A stretch of 64,000 nucleotides of DNA, from positions 1,051,562-1,115,561 of the forward strand of contig AP031382.1 in assembly GCA_040371205.1 (NCBI GenBank), given 5' to 3'. Positions 8,787 to 17,255 of this stretch are shown one piece after another; within the stretch, counting starts at the first letter, position 1; every line of letters starts with the position of its first letter. The notes below the pieces were generated by a model, which worked only from the letters and a program-made list of their open reading frames with translations, had not been told where the DNA came from and did no database searches. Position numbers and translations under genes: made by a program. Origin of the DNA: Rhodanobacter sp. (GTDB taxonomy: Bacteria > Pseudomonadota > Gammaproteobacteria > Xanthomonadales > Rhodanobacteraceae).

Positions 8787-10805
8787 ATGACGGAAGCCGC
8801 CATCACCGGCACGCTGGAGCAGGCGCTGGCGCATGCCGCGCGGTTGCTGCAGCGCGACCCGGCACTGGCGGCCGAACAGCTCGACGAGATCCTGCGCGCG
8901 GCTCCCGGCCATCCGCTCGCCCTGCAGTGGCTGGCGACGGCGCATTCGCTGCGGGGCGACCCCGCCGGCGCGCTGGCCATCCTCGTGCCGCTGGCGCGCA
9001 GCCGGCCGGACTGGGCGGCGATCCACCTGGACCTGGGACTGGCCCTGGCGCGCTGCGGCCGCGGGCAGGAGGCGATCGCCGCCCTGCAGCGCGCGGTCGC
9101 GCTGCAGCCGGATCTCCCGCAGGCCTGGCGCGCCCTGGGCGATGGCCTGATGGCCGCCGGCGAGCAGGAGGCGGCCGATGCGGCCTACGCCAGCCACGTG
9201 CGTCACTCCATCCGCGATCCACGGCTGCTGGCCGCCGCCGTGGCCCTGGTCGAGCAGCGCATCCCCGACGCCGAAGGCATCCTGCGCGCCCATCTCAAGC
9301 AGGCGCCCACCGACGTGGCGGCGATCCGCATGTTCGCCGAGGTCGCCGCCCGGCTCGGCCGCAACGAGGACGCCCTGCACCTGCTGGAGCGTTGCCTGGA
9401 GCTGGCGCCGGGTTTCCGCGAGGCGCGCCGCAACTACGCGCTGGTCCTGCATCGCAGCAACCGGCCGGAACAGGCGTTGGCCGAGATCGAGCGCCTGCTC
9501 GCGGACGATCCCGGCGATGCCGGTTGCCGCAACCTCAAGGCGGCGGTGCTGTGCCGGGTCGGTGACTACGAGCCGGCCATCCGCATCTACGCCGACCTGC
9601 TGAAGGCTTATCCGGACACGCCGAAACTCTGGGTGAGCTACGGCCACGCGCTGAAGACGGCCGGCCATGCCGAGCGCGCCATCGCCGCCTACCGGCGCAG
9701 CCTGGAGCTGGAGCCGTCGTTCGGCGAGGTCTGGTGGAGCCTGGCCAACCTCAAGACCTTCCGCTTCAGCGCCGGCGAACTCGCCACGATGCGCGCGCAG
9801 CTGGCGCGCGCCGGCCTGGCCGAAAGCGACCGCCTGCATCTGGAGTTCGCCGTCGGCAAGGCGCTGGAGGACGCCGGCGAGTACGCGCCGTCGTTCCGGC
9901 ACTACGCGCGGGGCAACGCGATCCGCCGCGCGCAGCTGCACTACAGCGCCGACGACACCCACGACCGCGTGCAGTACATCCGCGAGCACTACACGCGCGA
10001 GTTCTTCGCCGCGCGCGCGGCGGCCTGCAGCACTGCGCCCGATCCGATCTTCGTGGTTGGCCTGCCGCGTGCCGGCTCCACCCTGGTCGAGCAGATACTG
10101 TCCAGCCACAGCCAGGTCGAAGGCACGATGGAACTGCCGGAGATCATCTCGATCACGCGCCTGTTGCGCCGGCAGGAGGGCAGCGACGACGCGATGCCCT
10201 ACCACGCCGCGTTGGCGGCCCTCGACGCCGATGCGCTGCGCGCGTTCGGCGAGCGTTACCTGGAGCACACCCGGATCCAGCGCAAGACATCGGCGCCGCT
10301 GTTCATCGACAAGATGCCGAACAACTTCATGCACATCGGCCTGATCCAGCTGATGCTGCCGAACGCCAAGATCATCGACGCGCGCCGCCATCCCATGGCC
10401 TGCGGCTTCTCGGCCTTCAAGCAGCACTTCGCGCGCGGCCAGAGCTTCAGCTACGACCTTGCCGACGTGGGTCGCTACTACCGCGACTACGCGGCGCTAA
10501 TGGCGCATTTCGACGCCGTGCTGCCGGGGCGCATCCATCGCGTGTTCTACGAACGGATGGTGGCGGACACCGAGGGCGAGGTGCGCCGGCTGCTCGACTA
10601 TTGCGGCCTGCCGTTCGAAGCCGCGTGTCTGCGTTTTTTCGAGAATCCGCGGCCGGTGCGCACGGCCAGTTCGGAGCAGGTGCGCCAGCCGATCTACCGC
10701 GAGGGGATCGACCACTGGCGGCACTACGCGGCATGGCTGGATCCGCTGGCATCGGCGCTGGGGCCGGAGCTGGCGGGGTATCCGGGCGTTGCGCAAAGCG
10801 GGTAG
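8787..10805 (+). CDS. Tetratricopeptide-repeat sulfotransferase
   Basis: 672-residue protein. Residues about 1-400 are helical TPR repeats (for example LARCGRGQEAIAALQRAVAL and YRRSLELEPSFGEVWWSLAN). Residues about 419-660 form a PAPS-dependent sulfotransferase domain (Sulfotransfer_3 type), with the 5'-phosphosulfate loop at 427-432 (PRAGST) inside DPIFVVGLPRAGSTLVEQIL and a 3'-phosphate-binding region around IDARRHPMACGFS. No signal peptide is seen. The target is unknown; TPR-linked sulfotransferases may modify proteins or small metabolites. Start 8787 has a weak ribosome site (CGGGGCGG). A GTG at 8730 is an alternative. It is transcribed divergently from the Rieske operon across about 280 bases. 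Confidence 0.85.
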   Translation: MTEAAITGTLEQALAHAARLLQRDPALAAEQLDEILRAAPGHPLALQWLATAHSLRGDPAGALAILVPLARSRPDWAAIHLDLGLALARCGRGQEAIAALQRAVALQPDLPQAWRALGDGLMAAGEQEAADAAYASHVRHSIRDPRLLAAAVALVEQRIPDAEGILRAHLKQAPTDVAAIRMFAEVAARLGRNEDALHLLERCLELAPGFREARRNYALVLHRSNRPEQALAEIERLLADDPGDAGCRNLKAAVLCRVGDYEPAIRIYADLLKAYPDTPKLWVSYGHALKTAGHAERAIAAYRRSLELEPSFGEVWWSLANLKTFRFSAGELATMRAQLARAGLAESDRLHLEFAVGKALEDAGEYAPSFRHYARGNAIRRAQLHYSADDTHDRVQYIREHYTREFFAARAAACSTAPDPIFVVGLPRAGSTLVEQILSSHSQVEGTMELPEIISITRLLRRQEGSDDAMPYHAALAALDADALRAFGERYLEHTRIQRKTSAPLFIDKMPNNFMHIGLIQLMLPNAKIIDARRHPMACGFSAFKQHFARGQSFSYDLADVGRYYRDYAALMAHFDAVLPGRIHRVFYERMVADTEGEVRRLLDYCGLPFEAACLRFFENPRPVRTASSEQVRQPIYREGIDHWRHYAAWLDPLASALGPELAGYPGVAQSG

Positions 10806-10851
10806 CAGTCCAATCACGATCGATGGCCGTTGACTTGCCTGGGGAGGGCAT

Positions 10852-13410
10852 ATGCACGCAAGGGGAAACAGACATATCACGGCCATGCCGCGGGCCGGCA
10901 TGGCCAGGTTGCCGCTGGCGGCGGCGATCTGCCTGGCCATCGCCGCACCGGCCATGGCGCAGGACGCGGGGCAGGGCGCGCCGGCGAAGACGACCTCGGG
11001 GCAGGCCGCCGCGTCGGCGAAAAAGCCGAGGACCACCACCCTGAGCGAGGTCACGGTGACCGCGCAGAAGCGCGTCGAGAACCTGCAGAAGGTGCCGATC
11101 AGCATCAACGTGCTGGAGAACGACCAGCTGCAGGCGCTGCAGGTGCAGGGCTTCAAGGACTACGTGCAGTACCTGCCCAGCGTCGATTTTCAGGAGGGCG
11201 GCGGCGGCATCGCCACCGGACCGGGCTTCGCCTCGATCTACATGCGCGGCGTGGCCAGCGGCGGCAACACCAACCATTCCGGTTCGCAGCCCAGCGTGGG
11301 CGTGTACCTGGACGAGCAGCCGATCACCACGATCCAGGGTCCGCTCGACATCCACATGTACGACATCGCCCGCATCGAGGTGCTGGCCGGGCCGCAGGGC
11401 ACGCTGTACGGCGCCAGCGCCGAGGCGGGCGCGTTGCGCATCATCACCAACAAGCCCGACCCGAGCGGCTTCGCGGCGAACTACTCGCTGGACGCCAACA
11501 CGGTCACGCACGGCGGCATCGGCGGCACCGCGGAGGGCATGCTCAACATCCCGCTCAGCAGCAAGGCGGCGATCCGCCTGGTGGGCTGGCACGAACACGA
11601 TGCCGGCTACGTGGACAACGTGGCCGGCAGCCGTACCTTCCCGTCCTCCGGCATCACGATCAGCAACGCGGACAACTGTGTGCCCGGCGCCAAGCTGCAA
11701 TGCGTGGGGCATGCCCGCAACGACTACAACGACGTCAACACCAACGGCGGCCGCGCCGCGCTCAAGGTGGACCTGGACGACAACTGGTCGATCACGCCCA
11801 CCCTGATGGGCCAGCAGACCATTTCGCACGGCACCTTCGCCAGCGACCCGTCGGTCGGCTACCAGAAGGTCACCCACTTCTACCCCGAGTACGTCGACGA
11901 CCGCTGGTGGCAGGGCGCGCTCACCGTGCAGGGCAAGGTCGGCAATTTCGACCTGACGTACAACTACTCGCATCTCAGGCGCAATCAGGAAGAGGCGACC
12001 GATTACAGCGACTACTCCTTCTGGTACGACACGCTGGACGGCTTGGGCAACTACATCACCGACAGCAGCGGCCAGTTGATCAACCCGTCCCAGTTCATCG
12101 CCGACCGCGACCAGTACACCGACAGCAGCCACGAATTGCGCCTCGCCTCGCCCGGCGACGACCGCCTGCGCCTGGTGGCCGGCGCGTTCTGGCAGAAGGA
12201 CAAGCACGACATCCTGCAGGACTACCAGATCGCCGGCCTCTCGCCGTCGCTCTCGGTGCCGGGCTGGGCGAACACGATCTGGCTGACCCGGCAGATACGC
12301 TATGACTACAACGAGGCGGTGTACGGCGAGCTGTCCTACGACCTCGTCCCCGACGCGCTGACCATGACGGTCGGCGAGCGCTATTACCGCACCAGGAACA
12401 ACCTGTACGGCTTCTACGGCTACAGCACCGGCTTCGATCCGGGGTCGAGCTACGGCCAGGCCGGCTGCATCAGTTCCACGCCTTTCCTCGGTGCGCCGTG
12501 CCTGGACTTCAACAAGTCGGTCAAGGACAGCGGTTCGCTGGGCAAGGTCAACCTGACCTGGAACATCTCGCACGACGCAATGGTCTACCTCACCCGCTCG
12601 GAAGGCTTCCGCCCGGGCGGCATCAATCGCGCGGGCGACACGCCGCCCTACCAGGCCGACTTCCTCACCAACCTCGAATTCGGCTGGAAAACCTCCTGGT
12701 TCGACGACCGCCTGTCGTTCAACGGCGCGGTGTTCCGCGAGAACTGGAACAATTTCCAGTTCAACATCCTCGGCCCCAACGGCCTGACCATCATCAAGAA
12801 CGCAGGCTCCGCCCGCATCGACGGTCTCGAATCGCAGCTGGTCTGGCAGGCCACCTACCATCTGAACCTCAGCGCCGGCGTCGCGTTCTACGATGCCAAG
12901 CTGACCACGAACTACTGCGGCTTCACCGACAACGCCGGCAACCCGGTCACCCAGTGCCCCGCCGGCACCATCAACCCGCAGACCGGCGGCGCGGTGACCG
13001 GGCCGGAGGCGCCCAGCGGCACGCGCCTGCCGATCACGCCGCGCTTCAAGGGCAACCTCATCGCGCGCTACACCTTCGACCTCGGCGAGAACGATGCCTA
13101 CGTGCAGGGTGCGCTGGTGCATGTGGGCGAGCGCACCACCGACCTGCGCGTGCTGGAGAACGGCCTGTCCGGCAACCTGCCGGCGTACAACCTGGTCAAC
13201 CTTTCGGCGGGTTTCGAGAAAGGCAGCTGGACGGCCAGCCTCTATCTCAACAATGCGTTCAACGCGCATGCGGCGATGTACAAGTTCAGCGAGTGCGGCG
13301 TGGACATCTGCGGCGCGCACGGCGTCTCGACGCTGTACCCGAACGGTCAGGTCTACACGGGTTTCAGCCAGCCGCGCACGTTCGGCATCCGTTTCAAGCA
13401 GGACTTCTAG
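10852..13410 (+). CDS. TonB-dependent outer-membrane receptor
   Basis: 852-residue receptor with a leader peptide (about residues 1-36, ending APAMA-QD). A plug domain starts with TLSEVTVTAQKRVENLQKVP, with IEVLAGPQGTLYGASAEAGA in the plug. The beta-barrel ends FGIRFKQDF with a C-terminal Phe recognised by the Bam machinery. It takes up a TonB-dependent ligand such as a siderophore, a glycan or a B12-like compound; the ligand cannot be told. The ribosome site GGGAGGG lies 5 bases before the ATG. It resembles the IroN/FyuA-like receptors abundant in Xanthomonadales. A strong hairpin follows the gene and separates it from the efflux locus. Confidence 0.93.
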   Translation: MHARGNRHITAMPRAGMARLPLAAAICLAIAAPAMAQDAGQGAPAKTTSGQAAASAKKPRTTTLSEVTVTAQKRVENLQKVPISINVLENDQLQALQVQGFKDYVQYLPSVDFQEGGGGIATGPGFASIYMRGVASGGNTNHSGSQPSVGVYLDEQPITTIQGPLDIHMYDIARIEVLAGPQGTLYGASAEAGALRIITNKPDPSGFAANYSLDANTVTHGGIGGTAEGMLNIPLSSKAAIRLVGWHEHDAGYVDNVAGSRTFPSSGITISNADNCVPGAKLQCVGHARNDYNDVNTNGGRAALKVDLDDNWSITPTLMGQQTISHGTFASDPSVGYQKVTHFYPEYVDDRWWQGALTVQGKVGNFDLTYNYSHLRRNQEEATDYSDYSFWYDTLDGLGNYITDSSGQLINPSQFIADRDQYTDSSHELRLASPGDDRLRLVAGAFWQKDKHDILQDYQIAGLSPSLSVPGWANTIWLTRQIRYDYNEAVYGELSYDLVPDALTMTVGERYYRTRNNLYGFYGYSTGFDPGSSYGQAGCISSTPFLGAPCLDFNKSVKDSGSLGKVNLTWNISHDAMVYLTRSEGFRPGGINRAGDTPPYQADFLTNLEFGWKTSWFDDRLSFNGAVFRENWNNFQFNILGPNGLTIIKNAGSARIDGLESQLVWQATYHLNLSAGVAFYDAKLTTNYCGFTDNAGNPVTQCPAGTINPQTGGAVTGPEAPSGTRLPITPRFKGNLIARYTFDLGENDAYVQGALVHVGERTTDLRVLENGLSGNLPAYNLVNLSAGFEKGSWTASLYLNNAFNAHAAMYKFSECGVDICGAHGVSTLYPNGQVYTGFSQPRTFGIRFKQDF

Positions 13411-13430
13411 CCAGCGTGGTTCGTTCGTGA

Positions 13431-13462
13431 CGAAGGGCTCCGGTTCGCGCCGGAGCCCTTCG
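13431..13462 (+). terminator. Rho-independent-like terminator after the TonB receptor gene
   Basis: A perfect 13-bp stem, CGAAGGGCTCCGG (13431-13443) and its complement (13450-13462), with a 6-base loop TTCGCG, begins 20 bases after the receptor stop. It is followed by a weak T-containing stretch (CGTTTCCG). Confidence 0.75.
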
Positions 13463-13516
13463 CGTTTCCGCGGTCGCCGCTTCGCCGCGGCCGGCGCGCC
13501 CGTCCGGTTGTCCGGG

Positions 13517-13532
13517 GGTGTCCGCGGACACC
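13517..13532. promoter_or_regulatory. 16-bp perfect palindrome, candidate enhancer for the sigma-54 activator
   Basis: GGTGTCCGCGGACACC is a perfect palindrome centred about 100 bases before the start site predicted from the sigma-54 promoter at 13598-13613, a usual distance for NtrC-type upstream activating sites. The half-site TGTCCG also occurs at 13509-13514 and, within TGTCCGCGG, at 13635-13643. Binding by the regulator encoded at 40888-42228 is inferred. Confidence 0.5.
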
Positions 13533-13597
13533 TTTTCGCGCCGGCTGATGTGACGCAACCATTTGAAAACATGGATGTTTGATTTCGGTGTTCGGGA

Positions 13598-13613
13598 TGG
13601 CACGGCGTTTGCT
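13598..13613 (+). promoter_or_regulatory. Sigma-54 (RpoN) -24/-12 promoter of the efflux locus
   Basis: TGGCACG (13598-13604), four bases, then TTGCT (13609-13613) matches the TGGCACG-N4-TTGCW consensus exactly, with the invariant GG and GC 10 bases apart. Transcription would begin near 13624, about 34 bases before the adaptor gene start. A sigma-54 activator gene lies at the far end of the same locus. Confidence 0.85.
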
Positions 13614-13657
13614 GGAGAGGGTTCGGGGCCGCACTGTCCGCGGCAAGGGAACCCACG

Positions 13658-14929
13658 ATGATCCGCGACACTTCCGCACAAGACCGCATGGTCGAGATCA
13701 AGCCCAACCGCAAGCGCCGCCTGCTCTTCATCGGTGGCGGCGTGGCCCTGTTGGCAGTGCTGGCGTTCGCCATGCCAAGCATCCTTCGACTGTTCTCCGC
13801 CGACGCGTCGGTGAGCGCCTCGCGGCTGGCCTTCGCCACCGTCGAGCGCGGACCGTTCGTGCGCGACATCGCCGCCGAGGGCAAGGTGGTGGCGGCGAAC
13901 AGCCCCACGCTCTACGCCACCTACGGCGGTGCGGTGAAGCTGCTGGTGCATGCCGGCGACGCGGTGAAGAAGGGCCAGGTGCTGGCGGTGATCGACAGCC
14001 CCGAACTGCGCAACAAGCTGGCGCAGGAAGAGTCCAAGGCCGACGCGATGCAGGTGGACTACCTGCAGGCGCAGGTGGATGCGCGCACCAAGCGCGGCGA
14101 CCTGCAGAAGGCCTACGACAACGCGCAGATCGACGCCAAGAGCGCCCAGACCAACCTCGACCGCGAGCAGAAGGCGTTCGCCGCCGGCGCCGCCACCGGC
14201 GTGGAGGTCGACGCCTCGAAGGACGCGCTGGAGAAGGCCAACATCGCGCTCTCGCATGCCAAGTCCGATCTCGGCATGAACAACGACAGCCTCAACTTCA
14301 ACATCCAGGCGAAGAAGCTGGCGCACGACAACCAGATGCTGGTGGTGCAGGACCTGCAGCGCCAGGTGGACAACCTCAACGTGAAGTCGCCGGTGGACGG
14401 CCAGGTCGGCCAGCTGTTCATCGCGCCGGTGGCCACCGTGGCCAAGGACGCGCAACTGCTGAGCGTGATCGACCTCACCGCGCTGGAAGTGGAAGTGCAG
14501 GTGCCGGAGAGCTTCGCGCGCGACCTCGCCATCGGCATGAAGGGCGAGATCAGCGGCAACGGCACCACCTGGAAGGGCCTGGTCAGCGCGATCTCGCCCG
14601 AAGTGGTGAACGGCGAAGTGGCCGCCCGCGTGCGCTTCGAGGGCAGCACGCCGAAGGAACTGCGCCAGAACCAGCGCCTGTCCGTGCGCATCCTGCTCGA
14701 CCAGCGCAGCGACGTGCTCACCGTGCAGCGCGGCTCCTTCGTCGACGAATCCGGCGGCAGCTACGCCTACGTGGTCAAGGACGGCATCGCTACCAAGACC
14801 CCGATCCGCGTCGGCGAGAGCAGCATCGACAAGGTGGAGATCCTGCAGGGCCTGAAGGAAGGCGACCAGATCGTGATCTCCGGCACCGACAGCTTCAAGG
14901 GCGCGCAGCGCGTGGCCATCAGCAGGTAA
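13658..14929 (+). CDS. Periplasmic adaptor of a tripartite ABC efflux system (HlyD/MacA-like)
   Basis: 423-residue membrane-fusion protein with a single N-terminal membrane anchor (about residues 21-41). A split biotinyl-lipoyl domain comes first ([17 protein letters not shown]) and its second half follows [11 protein letters not shown] long coiled-coil hairpin of about residues 110-235, rich in Lys, Gln and Ala, lies between them. Beta-barrel and membrane-proximal domains follow ([23 protein letters not shown], then [21 protein letters not shown]). It would connect inner-membrane permeases with the TolC-like protein encoded downstream. Ribosome site AAGGGA precedes the ATG. It is the first gene after the sigma-54 promoter, and the 132-base gap to the ATPase gene holds a dispersed hairpin repeat. 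Confidence 0.9.
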   Translation: MIRDTSAQDRMVEIKPNRKRRLLFIGGGVALLAVLAFAMPSILRLFSADASVSASRLAFATVERGPFVRDIAAEGKVVAANSPTLYATYGGAVKLLVHAGDAVKKGQVLAVIDSPELRNKLAQEESKADAMQVDYLQAQVDARTKRGDLQKAYDNAQIDAKSAQTNLDREQKAFAAGAATGVEVDASKDALEKANIALSHAKSDLGMNNDSLNFNIQAKKLAHDNQMLVVQDLQRQVDNLNVKSPVDGQVGQLFIAPVATVAKDAQLLSVIDLTALEVEVQVPESFARDLAIGMKGEISGNGTTWKGLVSAISPEVVNGEVAARVRFEGSTPKELRQNQRLSVRILLDQRSDVLTVQRGSFVDESGGSYAYVVKDGIATKTPIRVGESSIDKVEILQGLKEGDQIVISGTDSFKGAQRVAISR

Positions 14930-14941
14930 CCGGTGCGCTCA

Positions 14942-14994
14942 TCCGTGGGCGCGAGAGTCAAAAGCGGCCATCGCTGGCCGCACTTCTCAGAAAA
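14942..14994 (+). repeat. Dispersed REP-like hairpin repeat, copy 1
   Basis: The core is a perfect stem GCGGCCA-tcgc-TGGCCGC (14964-14981) followed by CACTTCTCAGAAAA. The whole element, including the leading TCCGTG and GAGAGTCAAA, matches copy 2 at 59358-59412 closely. It lies inside the operon between the adaptor and ATPase genes. A second small hairpin (CCTCTCC-ttgc-GGGGAGG, near 14996-15013) follows directly. It may affect mRNA stability; that role is inferred. Confidence 0.65.
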
Positions 14995-15061
14995 CCCTCT
15001 CCTTGCGGGGAGGCAACGGAAACACCGAAGAACCATCCACCACCACCGAGGAACGTGAACC

Positions 15062-15786
15062 ATGCTGAAGATGACCCACCTGTCCAAGGTCTACCGCACC
15101 GAAGTGGTGGAGACCTACGCGCTGCGCGATTTCAACATCGACGTGAAGGAAGGCGAGTTCGTCGCCGTGACCGGCCCGTCCGGCTCGGGCAAGACCACCT
15201 TCCTCACCATCGCCGGCCTGCTGGAGACCTTCACCGGCGGCGAGTACCACCTCGACGGCATCGAGGTGAGCCAGCTCAACGACAACGCGCGCTCGAAGAT
15301 CCGCAACGAGAAGATCGGCTTCATCTTCCAGGCGTTCAACCTGATTCCCGACCTCAACGTGTTCGACAACGTGGAAGTGCCGCTGCGCTACCGCGGCATG
15401 AAGGCGCCGGAACGCAAGCAGCGCATCATGGACGCGCTGGAGCGCGTGGGCCGGCTTCGCGCTTCAAGCACTACCCGGCCGAACTCTCCGGCGGCCAGCA
15501 GCAGCGCGTGGCGATCGCGCGCGCACTTGCCGGCTCGCCGCGCCTGCTGCTCGCCGACGAACCGACCGGCAACCTGGATACCCAGATGGCCCGCGGCGTG
15601 ATGGAGCTGCTGGAGGAGATCCACCGCGACGGCGCCACCATCGTGATGGTGACCCACGACCCCGAGCTGGCCGCGCGCGCGCAGCGCAACGTGCACATCA
15701 TCGACGGCCAGGTGGTGGACCTGTCCGAAGACCCGCGCTTCCACGCCAGCGTGTCCGCCGCGCGCGGCAATACCGGCCAGGCCTGA
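15062..15786 (+). pseudogene. ABC transporter ATP-binding protein, MacB/LolD type, with -1 frameshift
   Basis: The sole ATPase gene of the locus. Frame one (from ATG 15062) carries Walker [10 protein letters not shown] (residues 38-46) and the Q-loop ([18 protein letters not shown]), reaching ...DALERVG. The protein then continues in another frame from about 15454: [23 protein letters not shown] (signature), [12 protein letters not shown] (Walker B) and the H-loop VMVTHD, ending at TGA 15784-15786. Restoring one base near 15452 (GGCCGGCT to GGC-CNG-GCT) gives a normal 241-residue protein. As written, translation would stop at 15601 without signature or Walker B. It could be a sequencing error or a recent mutation; no slippery site for programmed shifting is evident. 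The intact neighbours favour an error. Confidence 0.85.
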
Positions 15787-15830
15787 GCGCGCATGTCCGC
15801 CCACGTATCCGTCAACCGCGAGTTCCGTCC

Positions 15831-17177
15831 ATGCGCCTGAAGCTGTTGCCCGCACTGCTCCTGCTCGCCGCCGCCCCGTTCGCGGGGCATGGCGAGGACT
15901 TGATGGATGCCTACCGGCAAGCCGTGGCCAACGACCCGGTGCTGGCCACCGCCGATGCGCAACGGCTGCTGGTGGCCGAGGGCGTGCCGGTGGCCCGCGC
16001 GGCGCTGCTGCCGCAGCTGTCCGCCGGGCTGGAACTGGACCAGATCCACAGCGGCGGCAGTGCGCAGACCACCGATAGCAACGGCAACATCGTCAGTACG
16101 GGTGGCGGCGGGCACACGCGCGACCGCAACCTCACCGGCACGCTGAGCCAGCCGATCATCGACCTGTCCGCCATCGCCAACCTGCGTGCGGCGCATGCGG
16201 CGCGCGATGCGCAGGACCAGACCTACCAGGCCGCCTTGCAGAACCTGTACGTGCGCGTGGCGCAGGCCTACTTCAACGTGCTGGTGGCGCAGGACGTGGT
16301 CGGCATCGACCGCGACTACGAAGACGCCTACAAGCAGGAGTACGACCAGACCTCGACACGCTTCAAGAATGGCCTGTCGATGTCGGCGGACGTCAACCAG
16401 TCCAAGGCGTTCTACCTGTACATCAAGGCGCAGCGCATCAGCGCGGAGGACAACCTCAAGGACGCGCGTCGGGCATTGCAGCAGATCACCGGCGAGCCGG
16501 TGGGCGCGTTGAAGAAGCTGCGCGACGACCTGCCGATGCAGGCGCCGAAGCCGGACAACGAGAAGGCGTGGATGGAAGCGGCGGCCGAAACCAACCCCAC
16601 CGTGCTTGCCGCGCGCTATGCGGTGAGCGCGGACGAGCATCGGGTGTCGGCCGCGCGCGCCGGCCACCTGCCTACGCTCGTGGCGGGCGCGGGCTACAAC
16701 AAGTTCGGCCAGTGGTCGAACACGATGCCGGGCACGGCGGGCTACGGGCCGGCCACCACCACGGTGGGGCTCACGCTCAACATTCCGCTGTTCAGCGGCG
16801 GGCTCACCCATGCGCAGGTGAAGCAGGCGCTGTACCAGCGCGACGCCGACCAGGGCGTGCTGGAAAGCCAGCGCCGCCAGGCCGCGCGCGACGCCGCCAA
16901 CTACTTCAACCTGGTGCAGGACGGCATCGAGCAGGTCGACAGCGCGCGCAACTCGGTGGACGCGGCACAGAAGACGCTGGCCTCGATGCGCGCGGGCTAC
17001 GCCATCGGCACGCAGTCGCTCACCAACGTGGTGTTCGCCATCGAGATGCTCGCCAACGTGCAGAGCGAATACACCGTGGTGCGCCACCAGTTCATCCTCG
17101 ACAAGCTGCTGCTCAAGCAGGCCGCCGGCACCATCGACGTGCACGACCTGGAAGCGGTGAACCGCCTGCTGCAGTAG
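15831..17177 (+). CDS. TolC-family outer-membrane efflux protein
   Basis: 448-residue outer-membrane channel protein with signal peptide 1-21 (cleavage after GHG). It has two internally repeated OEP segments with long helices, for example ALQNLYVRVAQAYFNVLVAQDVV and SQRRQAARDAANYFNLVQDGIEQ, and strand segments LTGTLSQPIID and VGLTLNIPLFSGG at matching places in the two halves. Length and motifs match TolC/type I secretion channels. It would form the exit duct for the adaptor and permeases of this locus. It starts 44 bases after the ATPase gene and is followed by a 78-base gap holding two small hairpins and then permease A1. Confidence 0.93.
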   Translation: MRLKLLPALLLLAAAPFAGHGEDLMDAYRQAVANDPVLATADAQRLLVAEGVPVARAALLPQLSAGLELDQIHSGGSAQTTDSNGNIVSTGGGGHTRDRNLTGTLSQPIIDLSAIANLRAAHAARDAQDQTYQAALQNLYVRVAQAYFNVLVAQDVVGIDRDYEDAYKQEYDQTSTRFKNGLSMSADVNQSKAFYLYIKAQRISAEDNLKDARRALQQITGEPVGALKKLRDDLPMQAPKPDNEKAWMEAAAETNPTVLAARYAVSADEHRVSAARAGHLPTLVAGAGYNKFGQWSNTMPGTAGYGPATTTVGLTLNIPLFSGGLTHAQVKQALYQRDADQGVLESQRRQAARDAANYFNLVQDGIEQVDSARNSVDAAQKTLASMRAGYAIGTQSLTNVVFAIEMLANVQSEYTVVRHQFILDKLLLKQAAGTIDVHDLEAVNRLLQ

Positions 17178-17189
17178 CCCGCACGCCGC

Positions 17190-17235
17190 CTCCCTGGAAG
17201 GAGGCGCCAACGGTCCTCTCCCGCGGGAGGGGCGA
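17190..17235 (+). repeat. Two small hairpins before permease A1
   Basis: CGCCTCC-ctggaa-GGAGGCG is followed by CCTCTCCCGCGGGAGGGG just upstream of the A1 start. Similar pyrimidine/purine hairpins occur before A3 (near 22463) and A8 (near 35560). They resemble short palindromic repeats common in this bacterial group. The effect on transcript processing is unknown. Confidence 0.5.
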
Positions 17236-17255
17236 ATCAACCACGGAGCGAAGGC

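Noticed and set aside
8707-8790. A 27-codon open frame that overlaps the sulfotransferase start (ATGA)
   Set aside because: It could be a leader peptide, but the GAGGAG lies 13 bases away and the sequence has no features, so it is not annotated.
10447-13908. A 1153-residue open frame on the minus strand opposite the TonB receptor
   Set aside because: Low-complexity, Val/Arg/His-rich, no domain. The plus strand encodes a complete receptor with ribosome site and leader peptide.
15440-15601. Programmed -1 frameshift in the ATPase gene
   Set aside because: No slippery heptamer or downstream stimulatory structure is evident at the junction; an error or mutation is simpler.
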